Assembly: GCA_002150815.3 (NCBI GenBank)
Contig: NDFF03000098.1
Location: forward strand, 1 to 64,000
DNA: 64,000 nucleotides
Direction of reading: 5' to 3'
Origin: Grammothele lineata
Lineage: Eukaryota > Basidiomycota > Agaricomycetes > Polyporales > Polyporaceae
The first letter of the stretch is position 1. Each line of letters starts with the position of its first letter. Shown piece after piece: positions 32,405 to 44,999 of the stretch. The notes beneath the pieces were generated by a model. The model made no database searches. It saw only the letters and a program-made list of their open reading frames with translations, and was not told the origin of the DNA. The position numbers and the translations under genes are program-made.

Positions 32405-34175
32405 CTACCTACGCCTGAATGACGCGTCCGATAGCAAAAACTCGTTCACACGCTTCAACGTCGCGCGCGACGGGTTCGCCTGAGGCCGGCTCGAGATGAT
32501 CCACTGCAGCCGCATCCTGATCGTATCCTTGGTCGCCGAGCTCCCTGTCGTTCTTCCTTCCCGCCCATCTCCTTCCTTTCCAGCAAGCGGCGCGACCATC
32601 TCCCCAGTGTCGTTGAAGAACAGCTGCAGTGCAGCAAGCGCAATCCCGACGCTAGCATCACGGCCCGAGTCGCAGCAGATGCAGACGGCGTCCCCGCGCG
32701 CAAGTCGCGCGCAGATGAATGCGGTGCATACGGGGAGGATGGTCTGGAGGAGCGCGAGTTGGCCCTTCTTGCCTTCTGCGAGACGGACGCGGAGGACGTG
32801 CGGTTCTGCGGGCTCGGCCTGCGTCGAACTGTCGTCGTTGATGGCAGAGGAGACGGGGGACGGGTTTGAGGGGTGCCCGGGCGCGTCCGCGGAGATGACG
32901 ACGAAGGATACAGGACGATCGACTGAGGGCAAAGAAGGTGGTGGGAGGGAGGGCATGTCGGAGACTACACCGATGAGGAGACGGCCGTAGACTGCGGCGA
33001 CGGGCGTGGGGAAAGCATTCCATTCGTCGCGAGAGGGTTGGATTTTCGACTGCGCGACGAGTTCCGAGACTAGGTCGGGTAGGTCGCTTCGGGTGCATCT
33101 AAGTAACTTCTCTTTATGTGCCCAGAAGAGCTGGGGTGTGAGACCCTATGCAGGCGCGATAAATGACGGGTGCGCGTGCGGTAAAAAGAAGACACTCACC
33201 ATTCCCCACAGTTCATGGTCGTCACCCGAGCCTTGAACGTACGAAAACCCGTTGAAACGTCGTTCCACGCCTTCTTGCACTTGCTTGGAGGCGGAAACGC
33301 ATATGATGGGGATGTATCGCACATCATCTCCGGTTGGCAGTCGAGGAAACACGGATGCCGAAGGCGTGATCCATAGCGGACGAAGGGGATGATTGATTGT
33401 AGGGAGGACATAGGTCGAGTTCTGTTAGGGGGGAGACTAAGGGATGTGTTACATTTCAAGAGGAGCCCGCCAAGTACTCACCACAAGATCCTCTGCCCAA
33501 CCATCCAGTCTCGCCTTGATTTGGCTCCGCTCTTGTTCACTGACCGTTCCCGGTGGACAGTACAGCCCCATATCCCACTCATACTCCTCGCTCGCTCGGT
33601 TCCGATGCAGCCTGGCGACCGCACGATTGATCACGGCGCACCAGATGGGCAGAGTCTTAGATAGCGCATCGGGAATCCGTTTGCCTGCGCGAGTGGAATC
33701 GACCAGGATGAATCCGCGCCTCCCGGGAGAAGACGGAGCATCGTGGACGAGAGAGAGAAGGTGGAGGTTAGGGCGGCGGAGGTTGAAGCCCCAGTTACCA
33801 AAGTGACCATCCGTGGACTTGAAGTATGCTTGTTCTGACGCAGACTTCGCGCGTAAAGTGGAAATACCGGTAACTGTTGAAGGACAGATAGCATATAGCG
33901 ATGTAGGATGCACTCACAATGGCAGGGTCGACATACCACGCGCCGCAACGCAGGTTAGCTGGAGAAGAGACATGGTGTTGGCTCATAAGCATTCGCGCTA
34001 GAAACATAGAGTACATACGGAGTATCGGAAGGTCTGGATACGCCTCGCGTACGCGCTGGACAAAACCGATGTCTTCTTGTACGGAGTGCAATCGATTGAA
34101 AATGTCGAGCGACTCCTTACGCACGTAGGCGAGGGCTTCCGCGTTCGCTTGACGAATGTCGAAGCCTAAGTCCAT
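32405..34175 (-). CDS. RIT1: tRNA A64-2'-O-ribosylphosphate transferase
   Basis: Five exons (34175-34019, 33958-33918, 33844-33482, 33421-33200, 33145-32405) give 507 residues, close to the yeast protein. Family motifs in order: NLRCGAWYVDP near residue 55, AYFKSTDGHFGNWGFNLRR near residue 71, VDSTRAGKRIPDALSKTLPIW, YVQGSGDDHELWGM, and a C-terminal phosphatase-like domain with a CCDSGRDASVG loop and NPSRATLKRVNEFL. The enzyme adds a ribosyl phosphate to adenosine 64 of initiator tRNA-Met, which in yeast keeps it out of elongation. The loop reads CDSGRD, compatible with a C-x4-R-like signature. It shares a 332-bp divergent promoter region with the F-box gene to its right. Confidence 0.92.
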
Positions 34176-34507
34176 GCCAATTTGAAAGTTACGCTCGCAT
34201 AAGACGCATCATGATAGGTGATCGGAGGAGGATGAAGATGCATGAGGGGTTGGTTTGAGTTGGGATGAATCGCAGAAAAGTCGGCACGCACCAGGACTGC
34301 AACGGGCGCTCCCTCGTTCCGGCACCCTTGGAACGGCCCGAGGTCGGGCCGGTGAGGCGTTCGGTCGCTTTCGGCCGTTGGCTCAGACAGTCAGACTGGC
34401 GCGCACTTGCTGGCTCAATTCTCCACACCCTTCGCCTCCACCCTCAGCTCAGTGGCAACAACGGCTTGACCTCTCATTCTCCCTGAAACATTCACTAAAT
34501 CAAGCTC
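34176..34507. promoter_or_regulatory. Divergent promoter region, RIT1 and F-box gene
   Basis: These 332 bp separate two start codons on opposite strands and must contain both promoters and leaders. No clear TATA box is seen. Confidence 0.5.
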
Positions 34508-35891
34508 ATGCACACTCGGGCCAGGGCTCGAAAATTGCTGGACCTGCCCCGTGGGGCGATAGAAGCAGCGAAGAAGCTTCCCGTTGAGCTTCTCGACATC
34601 ATCATCAGCTTTATTCACGATGAAGACACCGAGACGCTTATAGCGTGCACACTCGTCTCACGAACATGGAAAGCGATATGCCGTCCCTACCTGTTCTCCC
34701 ACTCCCATGTCCAGAGGGCCACCGATTTCGAGGATCTTGAGGGCAAACTGCTTGCTCATCCGGAGATTGCGGGCATGGTCCGTTCACTCACGCTCGCAGG
34801 CGTCCCCAAAATATTTCCCCAATTGAAGCTCTCCACTGTGATCCTACGCATCCTCCCCCATCTCCCGCGGCTTCGTACTTTGACCATTACACGAGTTCTT
34901 ATCGACAATACGACAAAGATTCCTCAGTCTGATGGACAGCCCTTTGCCCCATTGCAGCGGCTCGTTGTCGACAATTGCCGCGAAGCTCCTCATGGCTGGA
35001 GGCCATTCGTCTCACCACCCGTTAGCTCCTGCGCGCTCTTCTCCTTATTATCCCTATCTCCTGCAAGTACTGTCAGATTCAGAAACGCAAATCTCTGTGC
35101 AACATCTACATGGCCATGCGAGCACCGTCAAAAAGTTATTCCTTCCACGCCAGTGGCCATCCACGACTTTCATATAGCATGGGTTAGAACGCACCGCAAA
35201 TCAGCTGGAGAGGCCCAGCTGCGCATGTTTTATAATGCTCTTAGAGCAACTGTGAATCTCACCGCCCTTCGATCCCTCACGATGTCATCCCCGCGGTCGG
35301 TCCCCTCGAGCTGTCTCTCCACTCTAGGCAAGATTGTGCGCGGCGCGGCACGAAACCTCATTCACCTCGACCTTGGGCTGATCCTTAGAGATAAGGGGAA
35401 TCTAAGAGACTACGATCCTGGTACGTACGCCATTCTTTGTCACGCCTGCCATACATTGACGTGACGTCTCTCTTGATATTGCAGAGCGCTGGCGCGCGCT
35501 CGAGCTGTCCTCATGCACTGCACTTGAGTCCTTCGCACTCGAGCTCGACATGTCCTCGATCTGGGGGGCCCGATATGAGCCGGCCCCAACGCTCTCTACA
35601 CCATGCGTCGCCCTCGTTCAAAACCTCCCCGCCACGATCCGCGAGCTCACTGTCCGCCTCTCCGAGGTCAGAGCACTCTCGAGTTTACGTGACGTGTCAT
35701 GGCTAGGCCTTCGCTTTCTCGACGAAACCCTCGCAGATCGTACGACGTTTCCGCGTCTGCGGAAGGTGGTCATCGTGTTGAATGGAGCGACCGCAAACGG
35801 AGTGTACGCGTTTGAGTACCACGTGACGCTGGGCAAAATTATGGAGAAGTTAAACGGCGAGGGGTGTTTGGAGGTCGTATGTGAGGAGTAG
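34508..35891 (+). CDS. F-box protein with degenerate repeats
   Basis: Exons 34508-35420 and 35485-35891 (64-nt intron, phase 1) give 439 residues. An F-box-like segment lies at about residues 24-65: KLPVELLDIIISFIHDEDTE, then IACTLVSRTWKAICRPYLFS. After it come hydrophobic periodic segments (MVRSLTLAGVPKIFPQ; LRTLTITRVLID; LQRLVVDNC; LRSLTMSS; LIHLDLG) resembling weak leucine-rich repeats. F-box proteins of this agaricomycete type would link to Skp1 in an SCF ubiquitin ligase and choose substrates through the repeat part; the target is unknown. The gene ends 93 bp from the convergent coiled-coil gene. Confidence 0.82.
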
Positions 35892-35984
35892 AGGTACTCC
35901 AGTGACATCCCTGTCAGCACGTGCGTACTATGCTGACGTTCTTGTTACTATAGATACTTCACGTTACGAATATAGGACTATACA

Positions 35985-38225
35985 TCATCTCTTCTTCGTC
36001 CATTTTTCAGCGAACCCTGCGAGCTTCCGCTTGTCCCGCGAGCTCAACTCCGTTTCCTGTGTGGCGTCGCGACGTCAGTACGACGATCTTTCCTGCAAGA
36101 ATTCGCGGAGCAACGCCACTCACCTTCTGCAACCGCGCAGACGACGCAGTCAAGTCTTCTGCTTTCGCGCGAGCCTCCTCCATCAACGCGACATTTGACG
36201 GTCCAGGGGCGAACGGCGGAGACGTATTCATCGGGGAGTTCGCATATGTAGCCGCAACTAGGGGTGCTGTGCTCGAGGATCTGTAGCACATGTTAGTTAC
36301 TGATGAAATGCCGTGGACTACGCCTGAAGCAGTGATGAGGTATTCACAGATCCTGTATGCGCGTGCGGAGGCCAGACGTCCACTTCTCCTCTTCTGCGAG
36401 CCAAGCGGCTATTCTCTCCTTGAGCGCCGCGAGCTCGGCGTCGACGTCTGCACGATTCAAGAGCACCACGGGGCGGTCTCTCCGTTTCTCGCTAGACCCT
36501 AAGCATAGAAGCGTTAGTATGAGAAAGATGACACGGGACTATGAAGCGCGGGACACGTCGTACCGAGCAAGTTCTTCAGCAAATCGATCACCTCCGCTTC
36601 TAGGATACTCTCCGGATCCTCGTCATCCGTCGGCACTAGGGCGCGCTGGGAACGCTTGGTGCTCTCCACCGCATCGTTGACGTCCTCGAGCTCCTCTATG
36701 AGCGCGCTGACGGCCACCTCGGCCTCCGCGGCCGCGGCGTTTCGTGCTTGCAGGTCGTCGTACGTCCTCTGCAGGCGCGGCACCAGCTCGCCGCGCATAT
36801 AGTCGATCATCTAGCTCCCAAAAGCTCAGCGTCACGCTACGGTATCCGGAACGTAGGTACCAGCACACGTACCGCGTCGAGACCCTTCTCCTGCGCTTTA
36901 AGAAGCGCGAGCCTGTCCATCCTTCCAGCGCGTTCAAGCTCGGCTTTGACGTCGACGTCCAACTTGGATTTGCCTTCCGCCGTCGTCCCGCTTGTTTGGT
37001 ACTCACGCAGTAATGTATCAACGTCCGCCCCATCCTGTATCCGGCGTGCCATTCTCTCGAGCTCCTCGACATACGCAGCTTGGATCAAACGATCCGGGTC
37101 AGCAGACGACTCGTTCAGTTCCGCCTGCAGCAAGCTGGCTTCCCGTTCTAAGTCGCCCGCGGCGGGGAGGGAGGCGTACGCGTCGTCGAGGGCTTCGTAG
37201 AGGTGTCGCGTCGTGGTGCCTACGGCGGCGCGCGCGTTTGAGAGGGAGGCGAGGTAGGACCTTGTGTCTTCCAGCGTAGACTCTGGAGTTTTTCGCGTCA
37301 GTAGTATCTTGGCAATGAAGATGACGGAAATGGAAATGCTCACCGTCGGGTGCGACTTCCGCCAACGTACGGAGAGCGAGAGAAACGTGCCCGGAAATCG
37401 CAGAGTCCGTCTATAAGATCAGAACGGGAGTGAGATCAGCTCTCAGACCTCGGATAGTCTGACAGTCGAAACTCGTACCTCGCTTGACAGATCGGAGAGG
37501 CGTTGCTGTTGCTCCTGGATAGTCTCATCGGCAGCTTGTATCTGCTTCTTCAGATTCTGAACCGACTGCTTCAACCCTTTCGCTGCAGTTCTGGAAATCC
37601 GATCTTTCAGTCATGCCAAGCCATAGAAATGAGAGCGAAACCTACTTGGACGCGCCCAATCGATGCTTCAATCGCGCGGCCTGGCGCTCGAGCAGCTCCG
37701 CTTCGTCGTCCAATGCCTGAGCCCGCGCACTGCATAGATAGTAGACAATGTGAGTAGAGCCGCAAATAAATGTGCACGAGGAGGACATACCGCAGTTGAG
37801 ACGGGAGCTCGTAAGCTTTGGGAGGAACGGCCAACGCTCCATGATCTACCTGCGCCGAATCCTGCGCCTCCTTCTGGGAGGCTACTTGGTCTAGGCTATG
37901 GGAGTGGCGTTATCAGATAACTGTGTTAGAAAGTCTGCTGATCCACGACTCACATCTGCAGTTCGTCCTGGTAAAGCGCGACCGGCGAGAGAGACGCGCT
38001 CAAGTTCAGCGCCGAGCCACCCTCGGGCTGCTGTCCACTGCCGACGATCTGCCCATGATCGATTTGACCTTCGGTATCCGCTTGACTCGCAATCCACTCC
38101 AGAAGTTGCTTTCCGGCAGGGATGTCAACTGCCCATTCGAGTTCTTCCGGGGAGCACTCGGGTCCACCAAGATGGGCGAGGATTTCAAGGACGGTGGAGA
38201 TGGTGGTTTGTCCAGGGTGTGGCAT
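35985..38225 (-). CDS. Coiled-coil protein, possibly HAUS3/augmin-like
   Basis: Ten exons (38225-37954, 37895-37791, 37729-37646, 37590-37479, 37410-37344, 37282-36873, 36810-36564, 36498-36348, 36280-36124, 36056-35985) give 558 residues in one frame. The N-terminus (TISTVLEILAHLGG, then AGKQLLEWIASQ) resembles the start of HAUS augmin subunit 3. Most of the rest is heptad-rich and charged: ALDDEAELLERQAARLKHRL, GLKQSVQNLKKQIQAADETI, DLEREASLLQAELNE, RLQRTYDDLQARNAAAAEAE, ending KRKLAGFAEKWTKKR. Augmin recruits gamma-tubulin to spindle microtubules. That assignment is tentative; it could be another spindle or kinetochore coiled-coil protein. Exon 8 could instead run on to a stop at 36344, but the downstream exons continue the coiled coil in frame. 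Confidence 0.7.
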
Positions 38226-38560
38226 TTCAAAGGTGACGCGCTCAGGGGTAGGTCATAGCTGATGACATCCATAAGACATTTGGTTACGAGAGATGAAGCG
38301 ACCATCCTTACACGTCGAAGTCTTCCTGGCTGTATGCGTTCGTGGAAGCAAATCCAAGTTCAAGAAGGGGTAAATAAGCGCCCACGGGCTCACCGCGTCC
38401 AGTGGTTGGCATTACGTCATACAGCGCGCGTTGACCTCAACCAACTTCAAGTTCTGCCGCGTCTCAATGCGTCCGTATCATACAGCGTGGGCCAAATTAT
38501 CGCTAAACGCTACAATTCCGGGGTTCTCCACCGGCAATGTTCTGCTTCCCTGCCTACACA
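38226..38560. other. Intergenic between two minus-strand genes
   Basis: 335 bp holding the promoter of the coiled-coil gene and the 3' flank of the amine oxidase gene. Nothing else recognised. Confidence 0.4.
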
Positions 38561-40825
38561 CTACTGAGCAAGGCTAAGCAGCCTGCGCTCTTCGCATTCC
38601 TGCGATACCGCGATGTGCTTCACGAGCAAGCTGCTCCGCGCCAACTTGTCCAAGTCGAGCTTTCCGTCCTCGTCCTTGTCCATATCCGGCTGCCAGCGCC
38701 CATACGGCGCCCACAATACCCTCCCCAGGCTCGCCTTCATGTCCGGGGCCAGACTCGTGGCCGCTCCGTTCGCGGAGAGCCCGGACTCGTCGGGCTCACC
38801 CAGCTCGGCCTTCTCCGGGCTCGCGAACCACTCAGCGTTCAGCCCCCAGTTCTTGAAGAACTTCCGCTGGAGGTGCGTCCATGCCTGCTCCTGGAGGAGG
38901 AGTTCGTATACCGCGCGCCACGCGCTGTCAAGCGCGCCCTCGACCCACGCATGTCGTGTGCTGAGCGCCTCGCCCGCAAAGTGCAGGCGGCCGCCAGCGG
39001 CGGGTGTCGTGAGCGCGGTGTATGTGCTGTTGAACTTTCCCGGACCGAAAAACGCGAAGGCGCCTACAGGTCAGGAAACGGAATGGTCAGCGAACGAATG
39101 TGGCTGCTCTAAGGGAAGAAGCGCGCACCCATGGTGTACGGATTATGCGACCAGCTCCACGCGTGCGTGCCAACGAGCTCGTCACGGAGGAACTTCACGT
39201 CGAGATCGTGGATGCGCGCGAGTTCGCGGAGCACGAGATCCACGAGCACCTTCTTGTGGCGCTCGTCTGAGGCGAGCGCGCCCAGCCGGTCCGCGTCGTC
39301 CGTCCAGCAGTAGCTCGCGATGAGCGTCGTCGTCTTGCCCTGCTCGACGTCCCCGAAGGACGGGTACACGACCGTGCGGAGAGGCGAATCCGAGTACGTC
39401 TGCCCGCCGACGATACCGAGGCGTACCCCAGCGCGGTTCGTGGCGGTCGTCCACCACGCGCTCTGGAATTGCATGCCGATCTTGATTGAGGGACCGTAGG
39501 TGAGCTGGCGGAGAGCGTTGGACTGCATCGGAGTGAGACCAGCCTCGGTAAGGTCGACGGTACGAAGGACAGGGAGGGGGATACTCGAGATGACGTGCGA
39601 GAAGTGCGAAACCTTTCCGCTGTCGGTGGTGATGTCTATGCCATCAACGTGGCGTCTACGCTTGACCGCCTTGATGCTGGTGACCGGGGCGTTGAAGGTT
39701 ATGGCGTGTGACGCTTTCTCCAAGACGTATTGGTACATGGTCCCTACAATCTGGTGCGCGCCGCCACTGTCAAGGAGGATGAGCATTGCGTAGAGCGTCT
39801 CTTCGGAGCAAGGACGTACCGGATGCACCACCACTTTACATCGGGATCGGTGGGCGGCTTCCAACCGAAAGCCAACGAGTCGAGGACGATTTCCGAAAGG
39901 GCTCGATCGTACGCACCTGTAGAATTGTCGAATGTCTCCACCCAATTGACAACGTCGATGGAAAGAGGCCCCTCGGGCAGACCAAGGCTAGGGCTAGGGG
40001 AATACTTGAAGTGCATATATGCGCGCGCAGAGTAGCGGTCGAAGCCCCTCAGGTAATCCCAACCTGTTTTCGTATCGTTTTTCAAGTCGTCGTAGAGGGC
40101 GCTCGCGAAGGGGTTGATGACATCGTCGATGATGCGCTGGTATCCCGCAGAGATGTAGGGAGTCGGATCGACGTCGCTGATGACTGTTTCCGGGCGGAAC
40201 GAGTGTAGCGTCGCGAGGGATTGCGGGACTGACACCCCGTTGTAGGACATGAGGGCGTTAGGGTGAGAGAAAAAGTACGGCGTTAGCTTCTCGCGGAGCT
40301 GGAGGGAACCCCGATTAAGAGGCTCGTAGTCGAAAAGGTGGAAGATACGTTTCATGGAAATGGACTGGGGGAAGCGCATGGCCCCGACGTCGTAGTAGTT
40401 GTAGGGTTGGCCGATCTCGTTGGGGAACGTGTGGGTGTAGAGGCGACCGCCGATGCGCTCGCTAGCCTCGATGATTTTGAATGGAATGCCAAGATCGAGC
40501 AAGATGAGGGCGGTGTAGAGACCGGTAGCACCTAGCAAACAAGGTCAGCGAGCAGCGCACGACGCGCACGAGTAACGGACGTACCGGCACCGAGAATGCC
40601 CACAGGACCAGGCTTGGAAGAGGGCTCTTGTGGAACGCGTGGGGGAAGGAGCTGATCCCAGGGTCGCGGTGGATGGCTAGGGTCCTGTGAGATGAGAGAC
40701 ACGGAGTCATTGATGGAACGAGCGATGATCTGCCGGCCATGGTGGGCGAAGACGTCGTGGGGGAATGGAGCTGAAACGCTCAGAGAGGAAAGGGCGTGCA
40801 TGGAACGTTGCGGAGGCAAAGTCAT
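38561..40825 (-). CDS. L-amino-acid-oxidase-like flavin amine oxidase
   Basis: Four exons (40825-40585, 40531-39820, 39766-39129, 39063-38561) give 697 residues. After about 70 N-terminal residues comes the FAD dinucleotide motif GPVGILGAGATGLYTALILL, followed by IIEASERIGGR. The substrate region has WWCIRGGAHQIVG, and the C-terminal FAD motif is RLHFAGEALSTRHAWVEGALDSAW. This is the flavin monoamine/L-amino-acid oxidase fold; the enzyme would deaminate amino acids or amines with release of H2O2 and ammonia. The first and second introns split conserved motifs, which helped fix the splice sites. Near the C-terminus DKDEDGKLDLDK resembles an EF-hand calcium loop except that position 12 is Lys. 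No clear signal peptide. Confidence 0.88.
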
Positions 40826-40876
40826 GATAAAGAAGTGGGCTGGGCTTGGGAACCATTCTCGGACAATGTGTCGTGA

Positions 40877-40883
40877 TTATATA
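40877..40883 (-). promoter_or_regulatory. Possible TATA box of the amine oxidase gene
   Basis: TATATAA on the minus strand, about 50 bp upstream of the ATG at 40825. Confidence 0.45.
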
Positions 40884-42734
40884 GGCCGAGGCCTTAAAGG
40901 GATTCTGTAGAGTCTCATTAACGTTCACCGGCCTTTGGGCGTCGCTGCTCCGAAAAGGCCAAACACCGAGCGTAGAGAACGACAGGCTTCGAGTTAAGCC
41001 CTCTCTCAGTCGTTGAAGGTGTGACGACATGTCAAACGAGGATGCCTACAGCCGACCACGAGAACTGAAGTAGCTGCAAAAATGGTAAGTCTATGCCCGT
41101 TTTCAGAATCATCACTATTGTTCGCTCACTTGCATCACCGGTCTTCGTCCTCTTCACGCTCATCAATTATCCCAACGCCGGAAACCCCAACTCGGTCTGC
41201 CTGCGCGCAAAGCCGCTTTCGTTGGCGGCGTCTGGGACCGTTGCAATTGCTCCCGGTTATGCATCTACTACAAGGTCGTCGCTGAGCAACCCGGGGTGGC
41301 AGGATCACAAAAGCCTATCCCGTTACCTCTCATATAAACACGATGCACCCTTCGGACAGGATTGCCGCAAGCAACTAGGAACGATCGGGTGGGGAGCGTG
41401 ATGCGTTTGAATAATGCCGATCCGAACGAATCCGTTGCGTGATGATGAGAACACGTTAGAAACTATGTCTTCAGGCGCTGCAGACTATAAGCGAAGGAAT
41501 AACACATAGCAAAGGAAATAAGCACCAAAAAAGAGACGCAATGTGCACCAGTTGCTCCTGGCATCCATCGCTCACGTTTGGGCAAGAGTTCTTGCTTCGT
41601 AAACCTCTTGTAACAGGACGGGAAATTGTGTAGAGCGTTTCCCTACGATTGCTCGTAGTCGGTATGAGAAACCGACTAGGCATGTGCGGATGGAGACCCA
41701 CCAGTACTTATAACTGCAACAGCGTCACACATCCGCTCATTCCTAACGACTTTTCCAGCAAGGACAAGAGCGTTGCGCGGGAGGCTTAGCCGAACGCATC
41801 GTTTCAGCGAGCACCACCGAGCGGTGCAGCCGCGTCGAGACCTCGTCGAAGCACGACCGTCTGCAGCATCTTGATACAGCAAGGCTGGCCCGTGCGTAAC
41901 AGACTAGAATAATAAAACAGCGTTTCGTCACAACAAAGTCCTCTTCCCCAACGGGCTAACTCACCTCTTACAGCTGACTTCCTCATCGAAACCCGTTCCA
42001 TCTTCCGCCGCGGTCTCACCATGTTTCGTCAAGCAGCATCATTGGCCATGCCCGTCTTCCCCATAAGCATCCCATGACACCTCTCCCGTCTCTAAGTCTC
42101 CCAGATTCGTCCACAAAGCAAGGGGCGCAAACCTATGGGCCTTAGATGGTCGGGATAATGCGGGGGATCGCCGCCCGAGGACAGGGACGCCGCAGGTTGA
42201 GGTCTTCATTTTGATGCTTAGGCGACAAGATAACAGGCGTATCAGAGTACAATGAGAGTCAAACGCGGACTATGAGCACATATCCGGTCGACGCAGATGG
42301 GTGGCAACTTCAGGCAGCATGTTGTGATATCGTTGAGCCGCGAGCGCGGAGATGGAGGTGCGAAGCCAAGGGCCAAGGCGTGTAAAAGACGCCCATTATG
42401 TCATCGAAGCTGGAAATGACGCTCACGTCATCACCATTTGAAGTGATCAAGTCCGCCACTCGTTCCGAGCGAGGTTCAAGTAGTACGTGCACTGCTTCCA
42501 ACATAAGTAACCTAGGTTAGGCTCTATCTAGAAGATGACGCAGCTCTCGCTCTCTCCCGAGGACGCGGGCGTGAGTGGGGGGCGTGGACAAAGAGACAAT
42601 CTCGGATGCAATTTCACGGTCTAGTACAAGCACGATATATAATATACAGTATGCTCAATGACTCGAGTGACTATCTGGCAGAACTCAGCAAGCTATCAGC
42701 GTGCGTAAACAAGGACCCAGAACAACGCAAGAGT
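40884..42734. other. Long intergenic stretch, no gene recognised
   Basis: About 1.85 kb. Open frames stay at or below about 102 codons (for example 41093-41401 on the plus strand), lack recognisable motifs and do not join by splice sites into anything familiar. It may contain decayed sequence or a non-coding transcript; I see nothing to support either. Confidence 0.4.
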
Positions 42735-44017
42735 TTAACCTCCAATACGTTTGAGGATCCATGATGTACAGTCCTCCATGAACTTCACTCGCATATCTTC
42801 CACTTCGTTCGTCAGCTCATGGTATCCATCCTGTAACCTTGTTCAACAAGCAATAGAAGGAGTTCAACAGGATATAATTACCTCCGCTGCAATGTACTGC
42901 TTATCTTGCCCATCAATCTTGTCTACAAACGCTTGCGAGGCCTTGCACGATGTCACTTGATCGCCGGTTCCGTGGACGACAAGAAGCTGAGATGGACGAA
43001 TGAGCGCATGTATACGTGGCTGGAAAAACCGAAGAAATACAGGGAGATTTTTTGGCCATTGCTTGAAATCATTCCAGAGCAGCTGTTCTCCCTAAGGCAT
43101 AAATTGTGAGCAATCAAATCCTCAACATTCAACCCGCCGAGTATGATACACACCCCATCCAGCATATCAGTAGCACCCTTCAGGGAGCCTTTCTTAGGGC
43201 ACAGAGGGTCGCGCGCATTGGCCTCAACTATAGCCTTGTCGTGTGAGAGGGCCTGCGTGGAGATTCAGAATAGTACTTCGTGAGAACACAAGTGTGCCGT
43301 CCTGGACTCTGTTACTTACGTCAGGATCAACTGGTGCGGAGACTAAGAACGACGGGACGACATAGCTCGCGATCCTCCAAATGATACGTATGACTCTTGG
43401 GATAGGGTGTGTTAGAAGCAGGAGCGGGCTCGCAGAAATAACACCCGAAAGGAGTGAGACAGACTCCTTGGCAGGCGGGGCGTTGGAGCGTGTCGCGAAA
43501 GCGAGACTGAGTCCTCCGCCCTATGCATGCGTGCAATGTAGCCCACGAGGTTCTTCAGCAACAATATTCGCTTCTACAAATGCGAACGTACCATGGAGTG
43601 GCCCATTAAAAAAGTTGGAACACCCGGAAACTGATCTTTCACATGGCGCAGCCACCACTCGATATCCGAGAGTTGCTCTTTCCAGCTCGTCTTTCCGTAC
43701 TGGCTTGTGGCGCTCACGGGCGCGACAGCACGGTCCGCGAGTGCTGTAAGGCCAAATCCGCGCTGGTCAAAAGAGAACACCGCAATGCCTCGCTCAGCAA
43801 AAAATCCATGCGCCCAGGTGTATCGCCCAATGTACTCGGCGAATCCGTGCACGAAGAGCACCGCCGCACGAGGAGGGCCCACGTCTGCGGAGGGCGTGTA
43901 AGTGCGCGTATAGAAGTTGAGACCGTCCCAGCCAGGAAGCCAGGCCTCAACGTAGGGCTTTCTCGGGTCGTCGTTGGGCACGGAGGCGGATGTGGGGATG
44001 GGATGAGTGTTGGACAT
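42735..44017 (-). CDS. Monoacylglycerol-lipase-like alpha/beta hydrolase, copy B
   Basis: Six exons (44017-43592, 43520-43320, 43252-43154, 43091-43041, 42986-42882, 42830-42735) give 325 residues. The start is MSNTHPIPTS; an in-frame ATG 48 nt upstream exists. It keeps VHGFAEYIGRYTWAHG, FDQRGFGLTALADRA, GHSMGGG with the nucleophile serine (split by intron 1), the acidic site in HGTGDQVTS, and the catalytic His in DGYHELTNE. Four internal exons have the same length as in copy A (18183-19468). It differs from copy A in several places near the active site (GDQVTS for GDELTS, DGYHE for GGYHE), so substrate choice may have shifted. Expected activity: hydrolysis of monoacylglycerol or similar esters. 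Confidence 0.88.
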
Positions 44018-44999
44018 GGCCGCGGTAACTTCGAAGTCGCAAGTCGCGGATGGTTTCAGCCTCATAGACCCTCTAGCATTCGAGCGTCTGCCCCGTGCGT
44101 ACCCCAGAACTGAAGCAGCAAGCTGACGTCATGCCGCTCGCGGCAGCTGCAATTAGGTCATGGTCACGCTGTGCTGTCGGCTATTCGTTAGGTTCCCGGA
44201 GAGCGCCATTACAGAGCGTTACAGCTGACTCCGAACTTAACTCTTGCCACAATTGCCGTTCACACATCCTTCGGAATCCCGCCGTTTCACCGTATGTCAG
44301 AGGCATCGTTCCCTTGCGCCTGCTGACATAGATTTACTCCACAGTGTATTCATAGCTCAGACTTCTTGCATCAAACTTGAAGATTTCTCCTGTGCCACAC
44401 ACTGAGTTGGAGCCATTCTCGGGCTTTCTTCGTCTTCGTTGACGTCTATTGACCAATGCAGAGCTAGACCTCCACTAGTATCAAAACTGAATCACACTCG
44501 TGGCCACATCCGACAAGGGATGTCCCGGGATTGTTCGAGCCACATGAAGAAGACGTTCGTGGCATCGCGCTCGTGATGTCCACCCCTAGGCTTCAGACAC
44601 TCGTGCCTTTTGAGTTCGAACCCCAAGATCTCTCAGTCACTGCACCCACATAACGCCTCGAGGCAGTGCGCAATACGCCCCGAGGGTCGTGTTGCTACCA
44701 CTCGCTCCACCGACGGGAAGCGTGGCTCTCTATCCAAGGGCTTCAAGCACATGTTGTACAACACAACTTCCGCAACCTACTCCCTCCTCTGTCGACCATA
44801 TGAGAGGTGGCTCCTGCGTCATGCTATCGAGACATATGTAAGACTGCGTCTCGGAAGCACCTCTTGGAGTACCCCACCCGCGTTTCCGATCGCTTACTGA
44901 GTTCACCTCATCTATCCGACTCTAGTCTTCCCAGCCGGACAAGGTATACGGCACTGGCCCTTCGACGGGTACCGTAGACATTAAGATCCAAGTTCCGCC
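44018..44999. other. Divergent intergenic region
   Basis: Between the 5' ends of hydrolase copy B and seven-helix copy 3. Nearly 1 kb with no coding sequence recognised; presumably both promoters. Confidence 0.4.

Noticed and set aside
35985..36344. Ending the coiled-coil gene at the stop at 36344
   Set aside because: Two further exons splice in frame and continue the charged helical sequence (EEARAKAEDL, KRKLAGFAEKW), so the longer model is preferred.
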